From Apostichopus japonicus (taxonomy: Eukaryota; Echinodermata; Holothuroidea; Aspidochirotida; Stichopodidae), in contig NC_092569.1 in assembly GCF_037975245.1 (NCBI RefSeq), forward strand, positions 25,095,168-25,159,167: DNA of 64,000 nt. The letters are read 5' to 3'. Below the pieces are notes generated by a model, which worked only from the letters and a program-made list of their open reading frames with translations, was not told the origin of the DNA and did no database searches. This document shows positions 1 to 12,804 of this stretch, piece by piece; position 1 is the stretch's first letter, and each line of letters begins with the position of its first letter. Made by a program: the position numbers and the translations under genes.

Positions 1-23
1 ATCGCGCCGCTGTATGGACTGAG

Positions 24-3000
24 ATGTTAGGCCGATTAACTAATACTTACAGCTCCCTATGCATGCAGGCACCCGCTGTAAAAGATCGGCAAAAGACGCC
101 ACCACCGGGGTTCGAACCGGCGATGCAAAAGAGAGCCTCGCCCATCAGCTCTTACAGTGCGCCAAGCCATCGCGCCGCTGTATGGACTGAGATGTTAGGC
201 CGATTAACTAATACTTACAGCTCCCTATGCATGCAGGCACCCGCTGTAAAAGATCGGCAAAAGACGCCACCACCGGGGTTCGAACCGGCGATGCAAAAGA
301 GAGCCTCGCCCATCAGCTCTTACAGTGCGCCAAGCCATCGCGCCGCTGTATGGACTGAGATGTTAGGCCGATTAACTAATACTTACAGCTCCCTATGCAT
401 GCAGGCACCCGCTGTAAAAGATCGGCAAAAGACGCCACCACCGGGGTTCGAACCGGCGATGCAAAAGAGAGCCTCGCCCATCAGCTCTTACAGTGCGCCA
501 AGCCATCGCGCCGCTGTATGGACTGAGATGTTAGGCCGATTAACTAATACTTACAGCTCCCTTTGCATGCAGGCACCCGCTGTAAAAGATCGGCAAAAGA
601 CGCCACCACCGGGGTTCGAACCGGCGATGCAAAAGAGAGCCTCGCCCATCAGCTCTTACAGTGCGCCAAGCCATCGCGCCGCTGTATGGACTGAGATGTT
701 AGGCCGATTAACTAATACTTACAGCTCCCTATGCATGCAGGCACCCGCTGTAAAAGATCGGCAAAAGACGCCACCACCGGGGTTCGAACCGGCGATGCAA
801 AAGAGAGCCTCGCCCATCAGCTCTTACAGTGCGCCAAGCCATCGCGCCGCTGTATGGACTGAGATGTTAGGCCGATTAACTAATACTTACAGCTCCCTAT
901 GCATGCAGGCACCCGCTGTAAAAGATCGGCAAAAGACGCCACCACCGGGGTTCGAACCGGCGATGCAAAAGAGAGCCTCGCCCATCAGCTCTTACAGTGC
1001 GCCAAGCCATCGCGCCGCTGTATGGACTGAGATGTTAGGCCGATTAACTAATACTTACAGCTCCCTATGCATGCAGGCACCCGCTGTAAAAGATCGGCAA
1101 AAGACGCCACCACCGGGGTTCGAACCGGCGATGCAAAAGAGAGCCTCGCCCATCAGCTCTTACAGTGCGCCAAGCCATCGCGCCGCTGTATGGACTGAGA
1201 TGTTAGGCCGATTAACTAATACTTACAGCTCCCTATGCATGCAGGCACCCGCTGTAAAAGATCGGCAAAAGACGCCACCACCGGGGTTCGAACCGGCGAT
1301 GCAAAAGAGAGCCTCGCCCATCAGCTCTTACAGTGCGCCAAGCCATCGCGCCGCTGTATGGACTGAGATGTTAGGCCGATTAACTAATACTTACAGCTCC
1401 CTATGCATGCAGGCACCCGCTGTAAAAGATCGGCAAAAGACGCCACCACCGGGGTTCGAACCGGCGATGCAAAAGAGAGCCTCGCCCATCAGCTCTTACA
1501 GTGCGCCAAGCCATCGCGCCGCTGTATGGACTGAGATGTTAGGCCGATTAACTAATACTTACAGCTCCCTATGCATGCAGGCACCCGCTGTAAAAGATCG
1601 GCAAAAGACGCCACCACCGGGGTTCGAACCGGCGATGCAAAAGAGAGCCTCGCCCATCAGCTCTTACAGTGCGCCAAGCCATCGCGCCGCTGTATGGACT
1701 GAGATGTTAGGCCGATTAACTAATACTTACAGCTCCCTATGCATGCAGGCACCCGCTGTAAAAGATCGGCAAAAGACGCCACCACCGGGGTTCGAACCGG
1801 CGATGCAAAAGAGAGCCTCGCCCATCAGCTCTTACAGTGCGCCAAGCCATCGCGCCGCTGTATGGACTGAGATGTTAGGCCGATTAACTAATACTTACAG
1901 CTCCCTATGCATGCAGGCACCCGCTGTAAAAGATCGGCAAAAGACGCCACCACCGGGGTTCGAACCGGCGATGCAAAAGAGAGCCTCGCCCATCAGCTCT
2001 TACAGTGCGCCAAGCCATCGCGCCGCTGTATGGACTGAGATGTTAGGCCGATTAACTAATACTTACAGCTCCCTATGCATGCAGGCACCCGCTGTAAAAG
2101 ATCGGCAAAAGACGCCACCACCGGGGTTCGAACCGGCGATGCAAAAGAGAGCCTCGCCCATCAGCTCTTACAGTGCGCCAAGCCATCGCGCCGCTGTATG
2201 GACTGAGATGTTAGGCCGATTAACTAATACTTACAGCTCCCTATGCATGCAGGCACCCGCTGTAAAAGATCGGCAAAAGACGCCACCACCGGGGTTCGAA
2301 CCGGCGATGCAAAAGAGAGCCTCGCCCATCAGCTCTTACAGTGCGCCAAGCCATCGCGCCGCTGTATGGACTGAGATGTTAGGCCGATTAACTAATACTT
2401 ACAGCTCCCTATGCATGCAGGCACCCGCTGTAAAAGATCGGCAAAAGACGCCACCACCGGGGTTCGAACCGGCGATGCAAAAGAGAGCCTCGCCCATCAG
2501 CTCTTACAGTGCGCCAAGCCATCGCGCCGCTGTATGGACTGAGATGTTAGGCCGATTAACTAATACTTACAGCTCCCTATGCATGCAGGCACCCGCTGTA
2601 AAAGATCGGCAAAAGACGCCACCACCGGGGTTCGAACCGGCGATGCAAAAGAGAGCCTCGCCCATCAGCTCTTACAGTGCGCCAAGCCATCGCGCCGCTG
2701 TATGGACTGAGATGTTAGGCCGATTAACTAATACTTACAGCTCCCTATGCATGCAGGCACCCGCTGTAAAAGATCGGCAAAAGACGCCACCACCGGGGTT
2801 CGAACCGGCGATGCAAAAGAGAGCCTCGCCCATCAGCTCTTACAGTGCGCCAAGCCATCGCGCCGCTGTATGGACTGAGATGTTAGGCCGATTAACTAAT
2901 ACTTACAGCTCCCTATGCATGCAGGCACCCGCTGTAAAAGATCGGCAAAAGACGCCACCACCGGGGTTCGAACCGGCGATGCAAAAGAGAGCCTCGCCCA

Positions 3001-6000
3001 TCAGCTCTTACAGTGCGCCAAGCCATCGCGCCGCTGTATGGACTGAGATGTTAGGCCGATTAACTAATACTTACAGCTCCCTATGCATGCAGGCACCCGC
3101 TGTAAAAGATCGGCAAAAGACGCCACCACCGGGGTTCGAACCGGCGATGCAAAAGAGAGCCTCGCCCATCAGCTCTTACAGTGCGCCAAGCCATCGCGCC
3201 GCTGTATGGACTGAGATGTTAGGCCGATTAACTAATACTTACAGCTCCCTATGCATGCAGGCACCCGCTGTAAAAGATCGGCAAAAGACGCCACCACCGG
3301 GGTTCGAACCGGCGATGCAAAAGAGAGCCTCGCCCATCAGCTCTTACAGTGCGCCAAGCCATCGCGCCGCTGTATGGACTGAGATGTTAGGCCGATTAAC
3401 TAATACTTACAGCTCCCTATGCATGCAGGCACCCGCTGTAAAAGATCGGCAAAAGACGCCACCACCGGGGTTCGAACCGGCGATGCAAAAGAGAGCCTCG
3501 CCCATCAGCTCTTACAGTGCGCCAAGCCATCGCGCCGCTGTATGGACTGAGATGTTAGGCCGATTAACTAATACTTACAGCTCCCTATGCATGCAGGCAC
3601 CCGCTGTAAAAGATCGGCAAAAGACGCCACCACCGGGGTTCGAACCGGCGATGCAAAAGAGAGCCTCGCCCATCAGCTCTTACAGTGCGCCAAGCCATCG
3701 CGCCGCTGTATGGACTGAGATGTTAGGCCGATTAACTAATACTTACAGCTCCCTTTGCATGCAGGCACCCGCTGTAAAAGATCGGCAAAAGACGCCACCA
3801 CCGGGGTTCGAACCGGCGATGCAAAAGAGAGCCTCGCCCATCAGCTCTTACAGTGCGCCAAGCCATCGCGCCGCTGTATGGACTGAGATGTTAGGCCGAT
3901 TAACTAATACTTACAGCTCCCTATGCATGCAGGCACCCGCTGTAAAAGATCGGCAAAAGACGCCACCACCGGGGTTCGAACCGGCGATGCAAAAGAGAGC
4001 CTCGCCCATCAGCTCTTACAGTGCGCCAAGCCATCGCGCCGCTGTATGGACTGAGATGTTAGGCCGATTAACTAATACTTACAGCTCCCTATGCATGCAG
4101 GCACCCGCTGTAAAAGATCGGCAAAAGACGCCACCACCGGGGTTCGAACCGGCGATGCAAAAGAGAGCCTCGCCCATCAGCTCTTACAGTGCGCCAAGCC
4201 ATCGCGCCGCTGTATGGACTGAGATGTTAGGCCGATTAACTAATACTTACAGCTCCCTATGCATGCAGGCACCCGCTGTAAAAGATCGGCAAAAGACGCC
4301 ACCACCGGGGTTCGAACCGGCGATGCAAAAGAGAGCCTCGCCCATCAGCTCTTACAGTGCGCCAAGCCATCGCGCCGCTGTATGGACTGAGATGTTAGGC
4401 CGATTAACTAATACTTACAGCTCCCTATGCATGCAGGCACCCGCTGTAAAAGATCGGCAAAAGACGCCACCACCGGGGTTCGAACCGGCGATGCAAAAGA
4501 GAGCCTCGCCCATCAGCTCTTACAGTGCGCCAAGCCATCGCGCCGCTGTATGGACTGAGATGTTAGGCCGATTAACTAATACTTACAGCTCCCTATGCAT
4601 GCAGGCACCCGCTGTAAAAGATCGGCAAAAGACGCCACCACCGGGGTTCGAACCGGCGATGCAAAAGAGAGCCTCGCCCATCAGCTCTTACAGTGCGCCA
4701 AGCCATCGCGCCGCTGTATGGACTGAGATGTTAGGCCGATTAACTAATACTTACAGCTCCCTATGCATGCAGGCACCCGCTGTAAAAGATCGGCAAAAGA
4801 CGCCACCACCGGGGTTCGAACCGGCGATGCAAAAGAGAGCCTCGCCCATCAGCTCTTACAGTGCGCCAAGCCATCGCGCCGCTGTATGGACTGAGATGTT
4901 AGGCCGATTAACTAATACTTACAGCTCCCTATGCATGCAGGCACCCGCTGTAAAAGATCGGCAAAAGACGCCACCACCGGGGTTCGAACCGGCGATGCAA
5001 AAGAGAGCCTCGCCCATCAGCTCTTACAGTGCGCCAAGCCATCGCGCCGCTGTATGGACTGAGATGTTAGGCCGATTAACTAATACTTACAGCTCCCTAT
5101 GCATGCAGGCACCCGCTGTAAAAGATCGGCAAAAGACGCCACCACCGGGGTTCGAACCGGCGATGCAAAAGAGAGCCTCGCCCATCAGCTCTTACAGTGC
5201 GCCAAGCCATCGCGCCGCTGTATGGACTGAGATGTTAGGCCGATTAACTAATACTTACAGCTCCCTATGCATGCAGGCACCCGCTGTAAAAGATCGGCAA
5301 AAGACGCCACCACCGGGGTTCGAACCGGCGATGCAAAAGAGAGCCTCGCCCATCAGCTCTTACAGTGCGCCAAGCCATCGCGCCGCTGTATGGACTGAGA
5401 TGTTAGGCCGATTAACTAATACTTACAGCTCCCTATGCATGCAGGCACCCGCTGTAAAAGATCGGCAAAAGACGCCACCACCGGGGTTCGAACCGGCGAT
5501 GCAAAAGAGAGCCTCGCCCATCAGCTCTTACAGTGCGCCAAGCCATCGCGCCGCTGTATGGACTGAGATGTTAGGCCGATTAACTCATACTTACAGCTCC
5601 CTATGCATGCAGGCACCCGCTGTAAAAGATCGGCAAAAGACGCCACCACCGGGGTTCGAACCGGCGATGCAAAAGAGAGCCTCGCCCATCAGCTCTTACA
5701 GTGCGCCAAGCCATCGCGCCGCTGTATGGACTGAGATGTTAGGCCGATTAACTCATACTTACAGCTCCCTATGCATGCAGGCACCCGCTGTAAAAGATCG
5801 GCAAAAGACGCCACCACCGGGGTTCGAACCGGCGATGCAAAAGAGAGCCTCGCCCATCAGCTCTTACAGTGCGCCAAGCCATCGCGCCGCTGTATGGACT
5901 GAGATGTTAGGCCGATTAACTCATACTTACAGCTCCCTATGCATGCAGGCACCCGCTGTAAAAGATCGGCAAAAGACGCCACCACCGGGGTTCGAACCGG

Positions 6001-9000
6001 CGATGCAAAAGAGAGCCTCGCCCATCAGCTCTTACAGTGCGCCAAGCCATCGCGCCGCTGTATGGACTGAGATGTTAGGCCGATTAACTCATACTTACAG
6101 CTCCCTATGCATGCAGGCACCCGCTGTAAAAGATCGGCAAAAGACGCCACCACCGGGGTTCGAACCGGCGATGCAAAAGAGAGCCTCGCCCATCAGCTCT
6201 TACAGTGCGCCAAGCCATCGCGCCGCTGTATGGACTGAGATGTTAGGCCGATTAACTCATACTTACAGCTCCCTATGCATGCAGGCACCCGCTGTAAAAG
6301 ATCGGCAAAAGACGCCACCACCGGGGTTCGAACCGGCGATGCAAAAGAGAGCCTCGCCCATCAGCTCTTACAGTGCGCCAAGCCATCGCGCCGCTGTATG
6401 GACTGAGATGTTAGGCCGATTAACTCATACTTACAGCTCCCTATGCATGCAGGCACCCGCTGTAAAAGATCGGCAAAAGACGCCACCACCGGGGTTCGAA
6501 CCGGCGATGCAAAAGAGAGCCTCGCCCATCAGCTCTTACAGTGCGCCAAGCCATCGCGCCGCTGTATGGACTGAGATGTTAGGCCGATTAACTCATACTT
6601 ACAGCTCCCTATGCATGCAGGCACCCGCTGTAAAAGATCGGCAAAAGACGCCACCACCGGGGTTCGAACCGGCGATGCAAAAGAGAGCCTCGCCCATCAG
6701 CTCTTACAGTGCGCCAAGCCATCGCGCCGCTGTATGGACTGAGATGTTAGGCCGATTAACTCATACTTACAGCTCCCTATGCATGCAGGCACCCGCTGTA
6801 AAAGATCGGCAAAAGACGCCACCACCGGGGTTCGAACCGGCGATGCAAAAGAGAGCCTCGCCCATCAGCTCTTACAGTGCGCCAAGCCATCGCGCCGCTG
6901 TATGGACTGAGATGTTAGGCCGATTAACTCATACTTACAGCTCCCTATGCATGCAGGCACCCGCTGTAAAAGATCGGCAAAAGACGCCACCACCGGGGTT
7001 CGAACCGGCGATGCAAAAGAGAGCCTCGCCCATCAGCTCTTACAGTGCGCCAAGCCATCGCGCCGCTGTATGGACTGAGATGTTAGGCCGATTAACTCAT
7101 ACTTACAGCTCCCTATGCATGCAGGCACCCGCTGTAAAAGATCGGCAAAAGACGCCACCACCGGGGTTCGAACCGGCGATGCAAAAGAGAGCCTCGCCCA
7201 TCAGCTCTTACAGTGCGCCAAGCCATCGCGCCGCTGTATGGACTGAGATGTTAGGCCGATTAACTCATACTTACAGCTCCCTATGCATGCAGGCACCCGC
7301 TGTAAAAGATCGGCAAAAGACGCCACCACCGGGGTTCGAACCGGCGATGCAAAAGAGAGCCTCGCCCATCAGCTCTTACAGTGCGCCAAGCCATCGCGCC
7401 GCTGTATGGACTGAGATGTTAGGCCGATTAACTCATACTTACAGCTCCCTATGCATGCAGGCACCCGCTGTAAAAGATCGGCAAAAGACGCCACCACCGG
7501 GGTTCGAACCGGCGATGCAAAAGAGAGCCTCGCCCATCAGCTCTTACAGTGCGCCAAGCCATCGCGCCGCTGTATGGACTGAGATGTTAGGCCGATTAAC
7601 TAATACTTACAGCTCCCTATGCATGCAGGCACCCGCTGTAAAAGATCGGCAAAAGACGCCACCACCGGGGTTCGAACCGGCGATGCAAAAGAGAGCCTCG
7701 CCCATCAGCTCTTACAGTGCGCCAAGCCATCGCGCCGCTGTATGGACTGAGATGTTAGGCCGATTAACTAATACTTACAGCTCCCTATGCATGCAGGCAC
7801 CCGCTGTAAAAGATCGGCAAAAGACGCCACCACCGGGGTTCGAACCGGCGATGCAAAAGAGAGCCTCGCCCATCAGCTCTTACAGTGCGCCAAGCCATCG
7901 CGCCGCTGTATGGACTGAGATGTTAGGCCGATTAACTAATACTTACAGCTCCCTATGCATGCAGGCACCCGCTGTAAAAGATCGGCAAAAGACGCCACCA
8001 CCGGGGTTCGAACCGGCGATGCAAAAGAGAGCCTCGCCCATCAGCTCTTACAGTGCGCCAAGCCATCGCGCCGCTGTATGGACTGAGATGTTAGGCCGAT
8101 TAACTAATACTTACAGCTCCCTATGCATGCAGGCACCCGCTGTAAAAGATCGGCAAAAGACGCCACCACCGGGGTTCGAACCGGCGATGCAAAAGAGAGC
8201 CTCGCCCATCAGCTCTTACAGTGCGCCAAGCCATCGCGCCGCTGTATGGACTGAGATGTTAGGCCGATTAACTAATACTTACAGCTCCCTATGCATGCAG
8301 GCACCCGCTGTAAAAGATCGGCAAAAGACGCCACCACCGGGGTTCGAACCGGCGATGCAAAAGAGAGCCTCGCCCATCAGCTCTTACAGTGCGCCAAGCC
8401 ATCGCGCCGCTGTATGGACTGAGATGTTAGGCCGATTAACTAATACTTACAGCTCCCTATGCATGCAGGCACCCGCTGTAAAAGATCGGCAAAAGACGCC
8501 ACCACCGGGGTTCGAACCGGCGATGCAAAAGAGAGCCTCGCCCATCAGCTCTTACAGTGCGCCAAGCCATCGCGCCGCTGTATGGACTGAGATGTTAGGC
8601 CGATTAACTAATACTTACAGCTCCCTATGCATGCAGGCACCCGCTGTAAAAGATCGGCAAAAGACGCCACCACCGGGGTTCGAACCGGCGATGCAAAAGA
8701 GAGCCTCGCCCATCAGCTCTTACAGTGCGCCAAGCCATCGCGCCGCTGTATGGACTGAGATGTTAGGCCGATTAACTAATACTTACAGCTCCCTATGCAT
8801 GCAGGCACCCGCTGTAAAAGATCGGCAAAAGACGCCACCACCGGGGTTCGAACCGGCGATGCAAAAGAGAGCCTCGCCCATCAGCTCTTACAGTGCGCCA
8901 AGCCATCGCGCCGCTGTATGGACTGAGATGTTAGGCCGATTAACTAATACTTACAGCTCCCTATGCATGCAGGCACCCGCTGTAAAAGATCGGCAAAAGA

Positions 9001-10142
9001 CGCCACCACCGGGGTTCGAACCGGCGATGCAAAAGAGAGCCTCGCCCATCAGCTCTTACAGTGCGCCAAGCCATCGCGCCGCTGTATGGACTGAGATGTT
9101 AGGCCGATTAACTCATACTTACAGCTCCCTATGCATGCAGGCACCCGCTGTAAAAGATCGGCAAAAGACGCCACCACCGGGGTTCGAACCGGCGATGCAA
9201 AAGAGAGCCTCGCCCATCAGCTCTTACAGTGCGCCAAGCCATCGCGCCGCTGTATGGACTGAGATGTTAGGCCGATTAACTCATACTTACAGCTCCCTAT
9301 GCATGCAGGCACCCGCTGTAAAAGATCGGCAAAAGACGCCACCACCGGGGTTCGAACCGGCGATGCAAAAGAGAGTCTCGCCCATCAGCTCTTACAGTGC
9401 GCCAAGCCATCGCGCCGCTGTATGGACTGAGATGTTAGGCCGATTAACTCATACTTACAGCTCCCTATGCATGCAGGCACCCGCTGTAAAAGATCGGCAA
9501 AAGACGCCACCACCGGGGTTCGAACCGGCGATGCAAAAGAGAGTCTCGCCCATCAGCTCTTACAGTGCGCCAAGCCATCGCGCCGCTGTATGGACTGAGA
9601 TGTTAGGCCGATTAACTCATACTTACAGCTCCCTATGCATGCAGGCACCCGCTGTAAAAGATCGGCAAAAGACGCCACCACCGGGGTTCGAACCGGCGAT
9701 GCAAAAGAGAGTCTCGCCCATCAGCTCTTACAGTGCGCCAAGCCATCGCGCCGCTGTATGGACTGAGATGTTAGGCCGATTAACTCATACTTACAGCTCC
9801 CTATGCATGCAGGCACCCGCTGTAAAAGATCGGCAAAAGACGCCACCACCGGGGTTCGAACCGGCGATGCAAAAGAGAGTCTCGCCCATCAGCTCTTACA
9901 GTGCGCCAAGCCATCGCGCCGCTGTATGGACTGAGATGTTAGGCCGATTAACTCATACTTACAGCTCCCTATGCATGCAGGCACCCGCTGTAAAAGATCG
10001 GCAAAAGACGCCACCACCGGGGTTCGAACCGGCGATGCAAAAGAGAGTCTCGCCCATCAGCTCTTACAGTGCGCCAAGCCATCGCGCCGCTGTATGGACT
10101 GAGATGTTAGGCCGATTAACTCATACTTACAGCTCCCTGTGA
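24..10142 (+). other. 3372-codon open frame through the satellite, probably not a gene
   Basis: An uninterrupted plus-strand frame made of a 56-residue repeat, translated about 60 times. It ends at a TGA in the last, slightly deleted copy. The repeat contains TPPPGFEPA, the translation of an antisense tRNA B box, a common signature of spurious proteins predicted over SINEs and tRNA genes. Since the unit is 168 bp and nearly invariant, one open unit makes the whole array open, so length adds no support. The repeat has no signal peptide, membrane segment or recognisable domain. The few changes include replacement ones (N to H, A to V), with no sign of codon-level constraint. I treat it as an artefact unless a transcript or peptide is found. 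Confidence 0.75.
91..180 (-). ncRNA. tRNA-like Pol III unit (first of about 60 identical copies)
   Basis: Read on the minus strand, the unit has an A-box-like TGGCGCACTG (plus 155-164), followed about 46 bases later by a B box GGTTCGAACCC (plus 108-118) that fits the GGTTCGANNCC consensus. A TTTT run follows at plus 91-94 and a second at 80-83. Spacing and order fit a type 2 Pol III gene giving an RNA of roughly 85-90 nt. A partial D stem (GCGC with GAGC) and an incomplete T stem can be drawn. I find no good 7-bp acceptor stem and no normal anticodon arm, so this is not a standard tRNA. It could be a SINE head, a degenerate tRNA captured into a satellite, or a real small RNA. The same unit repeats every 168 bases to about 10.2 kb. 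Transcription is inferred, not shown. Confidence 0.5.
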
Positions 10143-10226
10143 AGGCACCCGCTGTAAAAGATCGGCAAAAGACGCCACCACCGGGGTTCGAACCGGCGAT
10201 GCAAAAGAGAGTCTCGCTCATCAGCT
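10104..10226. repeat. Decayed terminal satellite copy at the right array edge
   Basis: The last copy keeps the TAACTCATAC and GAGAGTCTCG variants of its neighbours. The ATGCATGCAGGCACCC segment is shortened to GTGAAGGCACCC near 10138, creating the stop of the long frame. Homology to the unit ends around 10226, where the sequence changes from CTCATCAGCTC into ordinary AT-rich DNA. Edge decay of this kind is usual for tandem arrays kept uniform by unequal exchange. Confidence 0.9.
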
Positions 10227-11449
10227 CATCAAACTGAAACTATAACTAGTTTTAACAGCTAGGACATGTTCCTTTTGAATTTATGTGTGCTATGAAAAAG
10301 AGGTTCGACCCACACCCTCTATCCACTCTTGTTCAAACATATTTTAATTGGATGCCACCATATACAAATTGAAATAATAAAACTACCGTTAATTTATCAT
10401 GCACAACCAACCTGAACATTTTGCAGCTTGCTTGCATTTTGTGTGCATTGAAACCTTTGCTTTTTTTAGTAAACTTGTCTAACATTCTGTCCAGATGTTG
10501 ATCAAGGAATGAAAAGAATGTAGTTTCACAGGTTTACATTAGCAAGACTTGAGAAATCAGCAAAAAGCTGTACAAATAGAAAAATCTTATATTACTACCA
10601 AGTGTTATTCTCAGTATTGTTACCGGGATTTTAAGAGTTGCGCCAGCGCCGGGATACAACATCTTAAAAATTATTTGCGTCCGCTCAGAAAAAACTTGCG
10701 TCCCCACGTTCCTCCATGAAAGCATGCACTTTTAATTACCTCTACAGGAACGCACAATACTTAGTTATAATGACCCCTGACAAAAAACATTGGCTTGTGC
10801 GCAACGGATATCCTATAGTGATAGGTTTATAGTGTGCCAGTGTGCATATTGAAAATCATAAATGCAAATTATACAACGCATGCCTATGGAAGTGTGGGGA
10901 CATTAATATTATATGTATTATCTTAGATTACAATAAATTCATGTGTTTGCACTGAAACCCTTTACAAGATGTACTTACTATATAAAGAGAAGTGCAACTC
11001 ATAGCAAGAATATTTTGACATAATGTGGTAGCCCATACATGCAATACAGACACAACTCTTTAAATGGACATTAATATTCACACAGATTGAAACAGATTGA
11101 AAGAGGAAGGTGCCAACTGCATTATCAGTACGTAGCTGGTACGGTACGGTGCCAGCATTATTTTAATATATGCCAGCATTAATTTGAATTTATGTCCACA
11201 TCAAATCAATTTTATGTAGACATAAAAAAGTCCTGCCCTCTGATATGTCGTCATAATTTCTGAATTTTGTCCACTGTGGCCAACCTTACACGTTGTGATA
11301 TTTGAGAGTGCCCACACATGAGAGCCTATAGTACAAACTTTTCTATCTCTACACGGGACAGCAACGTTACAATTAGTTGCATTGAGACCGTCGGTATAAT
11401 GCGCTATATAAATAAGTTATTTAAACATAATACGTTGTGTTTATTGAGC
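10227..11449. other. Non-coding stretch, no gene seen
   Basis: AT-rich single-copy-looking DNA to the right of the satellite. Only short, low-complexity frames are present (for example a 63-codon minus frame at 10534-10725) without domain character or splice context. A short local duplication of a GCCAGCATTA phrase occurs near 11150-11180. Nothing else is recognised. Confidence 0.6.
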
Positions 11450-11457
11450 ACGATAAA

Positions 11458-12804
11458 TAGTGTTCAACCGATTAACCTAATCGGAATCGGAATCGGTACG
11501 AATATTGCATAATCGGTACATAATCGGAATCGGTAAAAATTACGTGGAATACCAGTTATGTCATACCGATTATTCAAAAACATATGGAAGGTGAAAATAT
11601 CATTATTCAAAAACATATGGAAGTTGAAAATATCAACTGATGAATAAGGTTTGTTCTTTTACTACGAAATATTAAAAAAAAGGCACCCCTATACGTCTTC
11701 CACAGTGTATACTTTCATCAAATTAGGCTGCCAGGTCGCCGATTTTGCTTCCCTCGTGGTTATTGACTTCATATTTCTTGGCACAGTAAGCATAGCAGCA
11801 ATAGCAATTTCGCGAATTCAGGAATGTGCTGGACAGGGTAGGAAATAAGCGGGGGCGACGGGCGATTCGCCCTCGCAAGTGCTAAAAAGCCCTCCTAAAG
11901 CACAATTACGAGTGCGAAAAAGAAAAATGAAATATAAAAAAATCGCCCTCGTTATATCAGGTGTCTGTGTAAAATTAATTGTGACATACGTTTGCTTTAG
12001 CTAGGAATTGCAGTTGCAGCGCGAATCGCGCAAACAGTTTTCTGTGATATGTCTTATAGAGGGAATGTTATATTTTATATTGGAGTAGTTTCTAGTTGTT
12101 ATTATTTCTTTACATCAATCTGGTATTACATTTTAGAGTAATTTTAAACAAGTGACGATGGTACAATTTGCTTTTCAGTTTGATTGGCCTAAGCTTACAC
12201 ATTCTAATTGAACCTGAATGGAGTTATATTGGTAACGAATAGGTATGTTTAACTTCAAGTTCGTAACATTTCTATTTGTTCATAAACGGTATAATACTGA
12301 AAATAAGTACAAAATAATGTCAGAATGAAGGCAATATGTCTTTAAAATTTACACTTTGGTAAAGATTGAAGATGGATGGTTTGTCTGAGATACTTTTTGA
12401 GATGGATATTTTGAGTAACTATTCCTAGCCCATTTCAAGCCATTAACAGGTGACATTCACGTCGAGGTGGTTAGGCCATTCGCTTAGCACAGTGCTGACT
12501 AGGTAGGATGTCATATTTCCGTATTTTGGAAATTTAAAAAAAAAAATCTTTTTTTTTTCTTTCCGAGAAACTCCAGAGGTAATTTGGTACATACAAAATG
12601 ATACCTTAGAGCCTTGTATAACAACGAAGCATAAGGAAACAGGGGAAAATCACAACAATAATTGTTTCTGTCAAACTTTATTGCCGATTTCGCATAAACG
12701 GGATATTTTCTCATTTTCAAATAATCGGAATCGGAATCGGTACGATTATGAAAAAAATAATCGGTAATCGGTATTTTCTGTTATGTATAATCGGTTGAAC
12801 ACTA
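11458..12804. mobile_element. Non-autonomous hAT-type element, 1347 bp, with 8-bp target duplication
   Basis: Terminal inverted repeats begin TAGTGTTCAACCGATTA at 11458, with the complement ending at 12804. The element is flanked on both sides by the identical 8-bp duplication ACGATAAA (11450-11457 and 12805-12812). An 8-bp duplication with a YARNG-type terminus is the hallmark of the hAT superfamily. Sub-terminal regions at both ends carry multiple AATCGG and AATCGGAATCGG motifs, in inverted orientation, as expected for transposase-binding sub-terminal repeats. No transposase frame is present; the longest frames are 65-69 codons and featureless. It is therefore non-autonomous. The perfect duplication suggests a fairly young insertion. 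Confidence 0.9.

Larger units (their letters stand above)
1..10226. repeat. 168-bp tandem satellite array, about 61 copies
   Basis: A head-to-tail array with an exact 168-bp period: the same ATG occurs at 24, 192, 360 and so on. The array is already running at base 1, so its left end is outside the window. Copies differ by only a few diagnostic bases. Copies 1-33 and 46-54 read TAACTAATAC at one site, while copies 34-45 and 55-61 read TAACTCATAC. Copies 56-61 also carry GAGAGTCTCG where the others have GAGAGCCTCG. Copies 4 and 23 share an A-to-T change (563 and 3755). Such homogeneity implies recent amplification or active unequal exchange. Each unit contains a tRNA-like Pol III promoter on the minus strand. 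The plus strand is open throughout, which follows from the 168-bp period and is not by itself evidence of coding. Confidence 0.98.

Noticed and set aside
91-180. A functional tRNA gene cluster on the minus strand
   Set aside because: A and B boxes and a T run are present, but the acceptor stem and anticodon arm do not form, and the T stem has mismatches.
24-10142. A giant repeat-containing structural protein
   Set aside because: The open frame follows from the 168-bp near-identical unit, contains an antisense B-box translation, and has no secretion, membrane or domain features.
1-10226. A CRISPR-like array, because of regular repeats
   Set aside because: The whole 168-bp unit is repeated with no unique spacers, and the surrounding DNA is eukaryotic.
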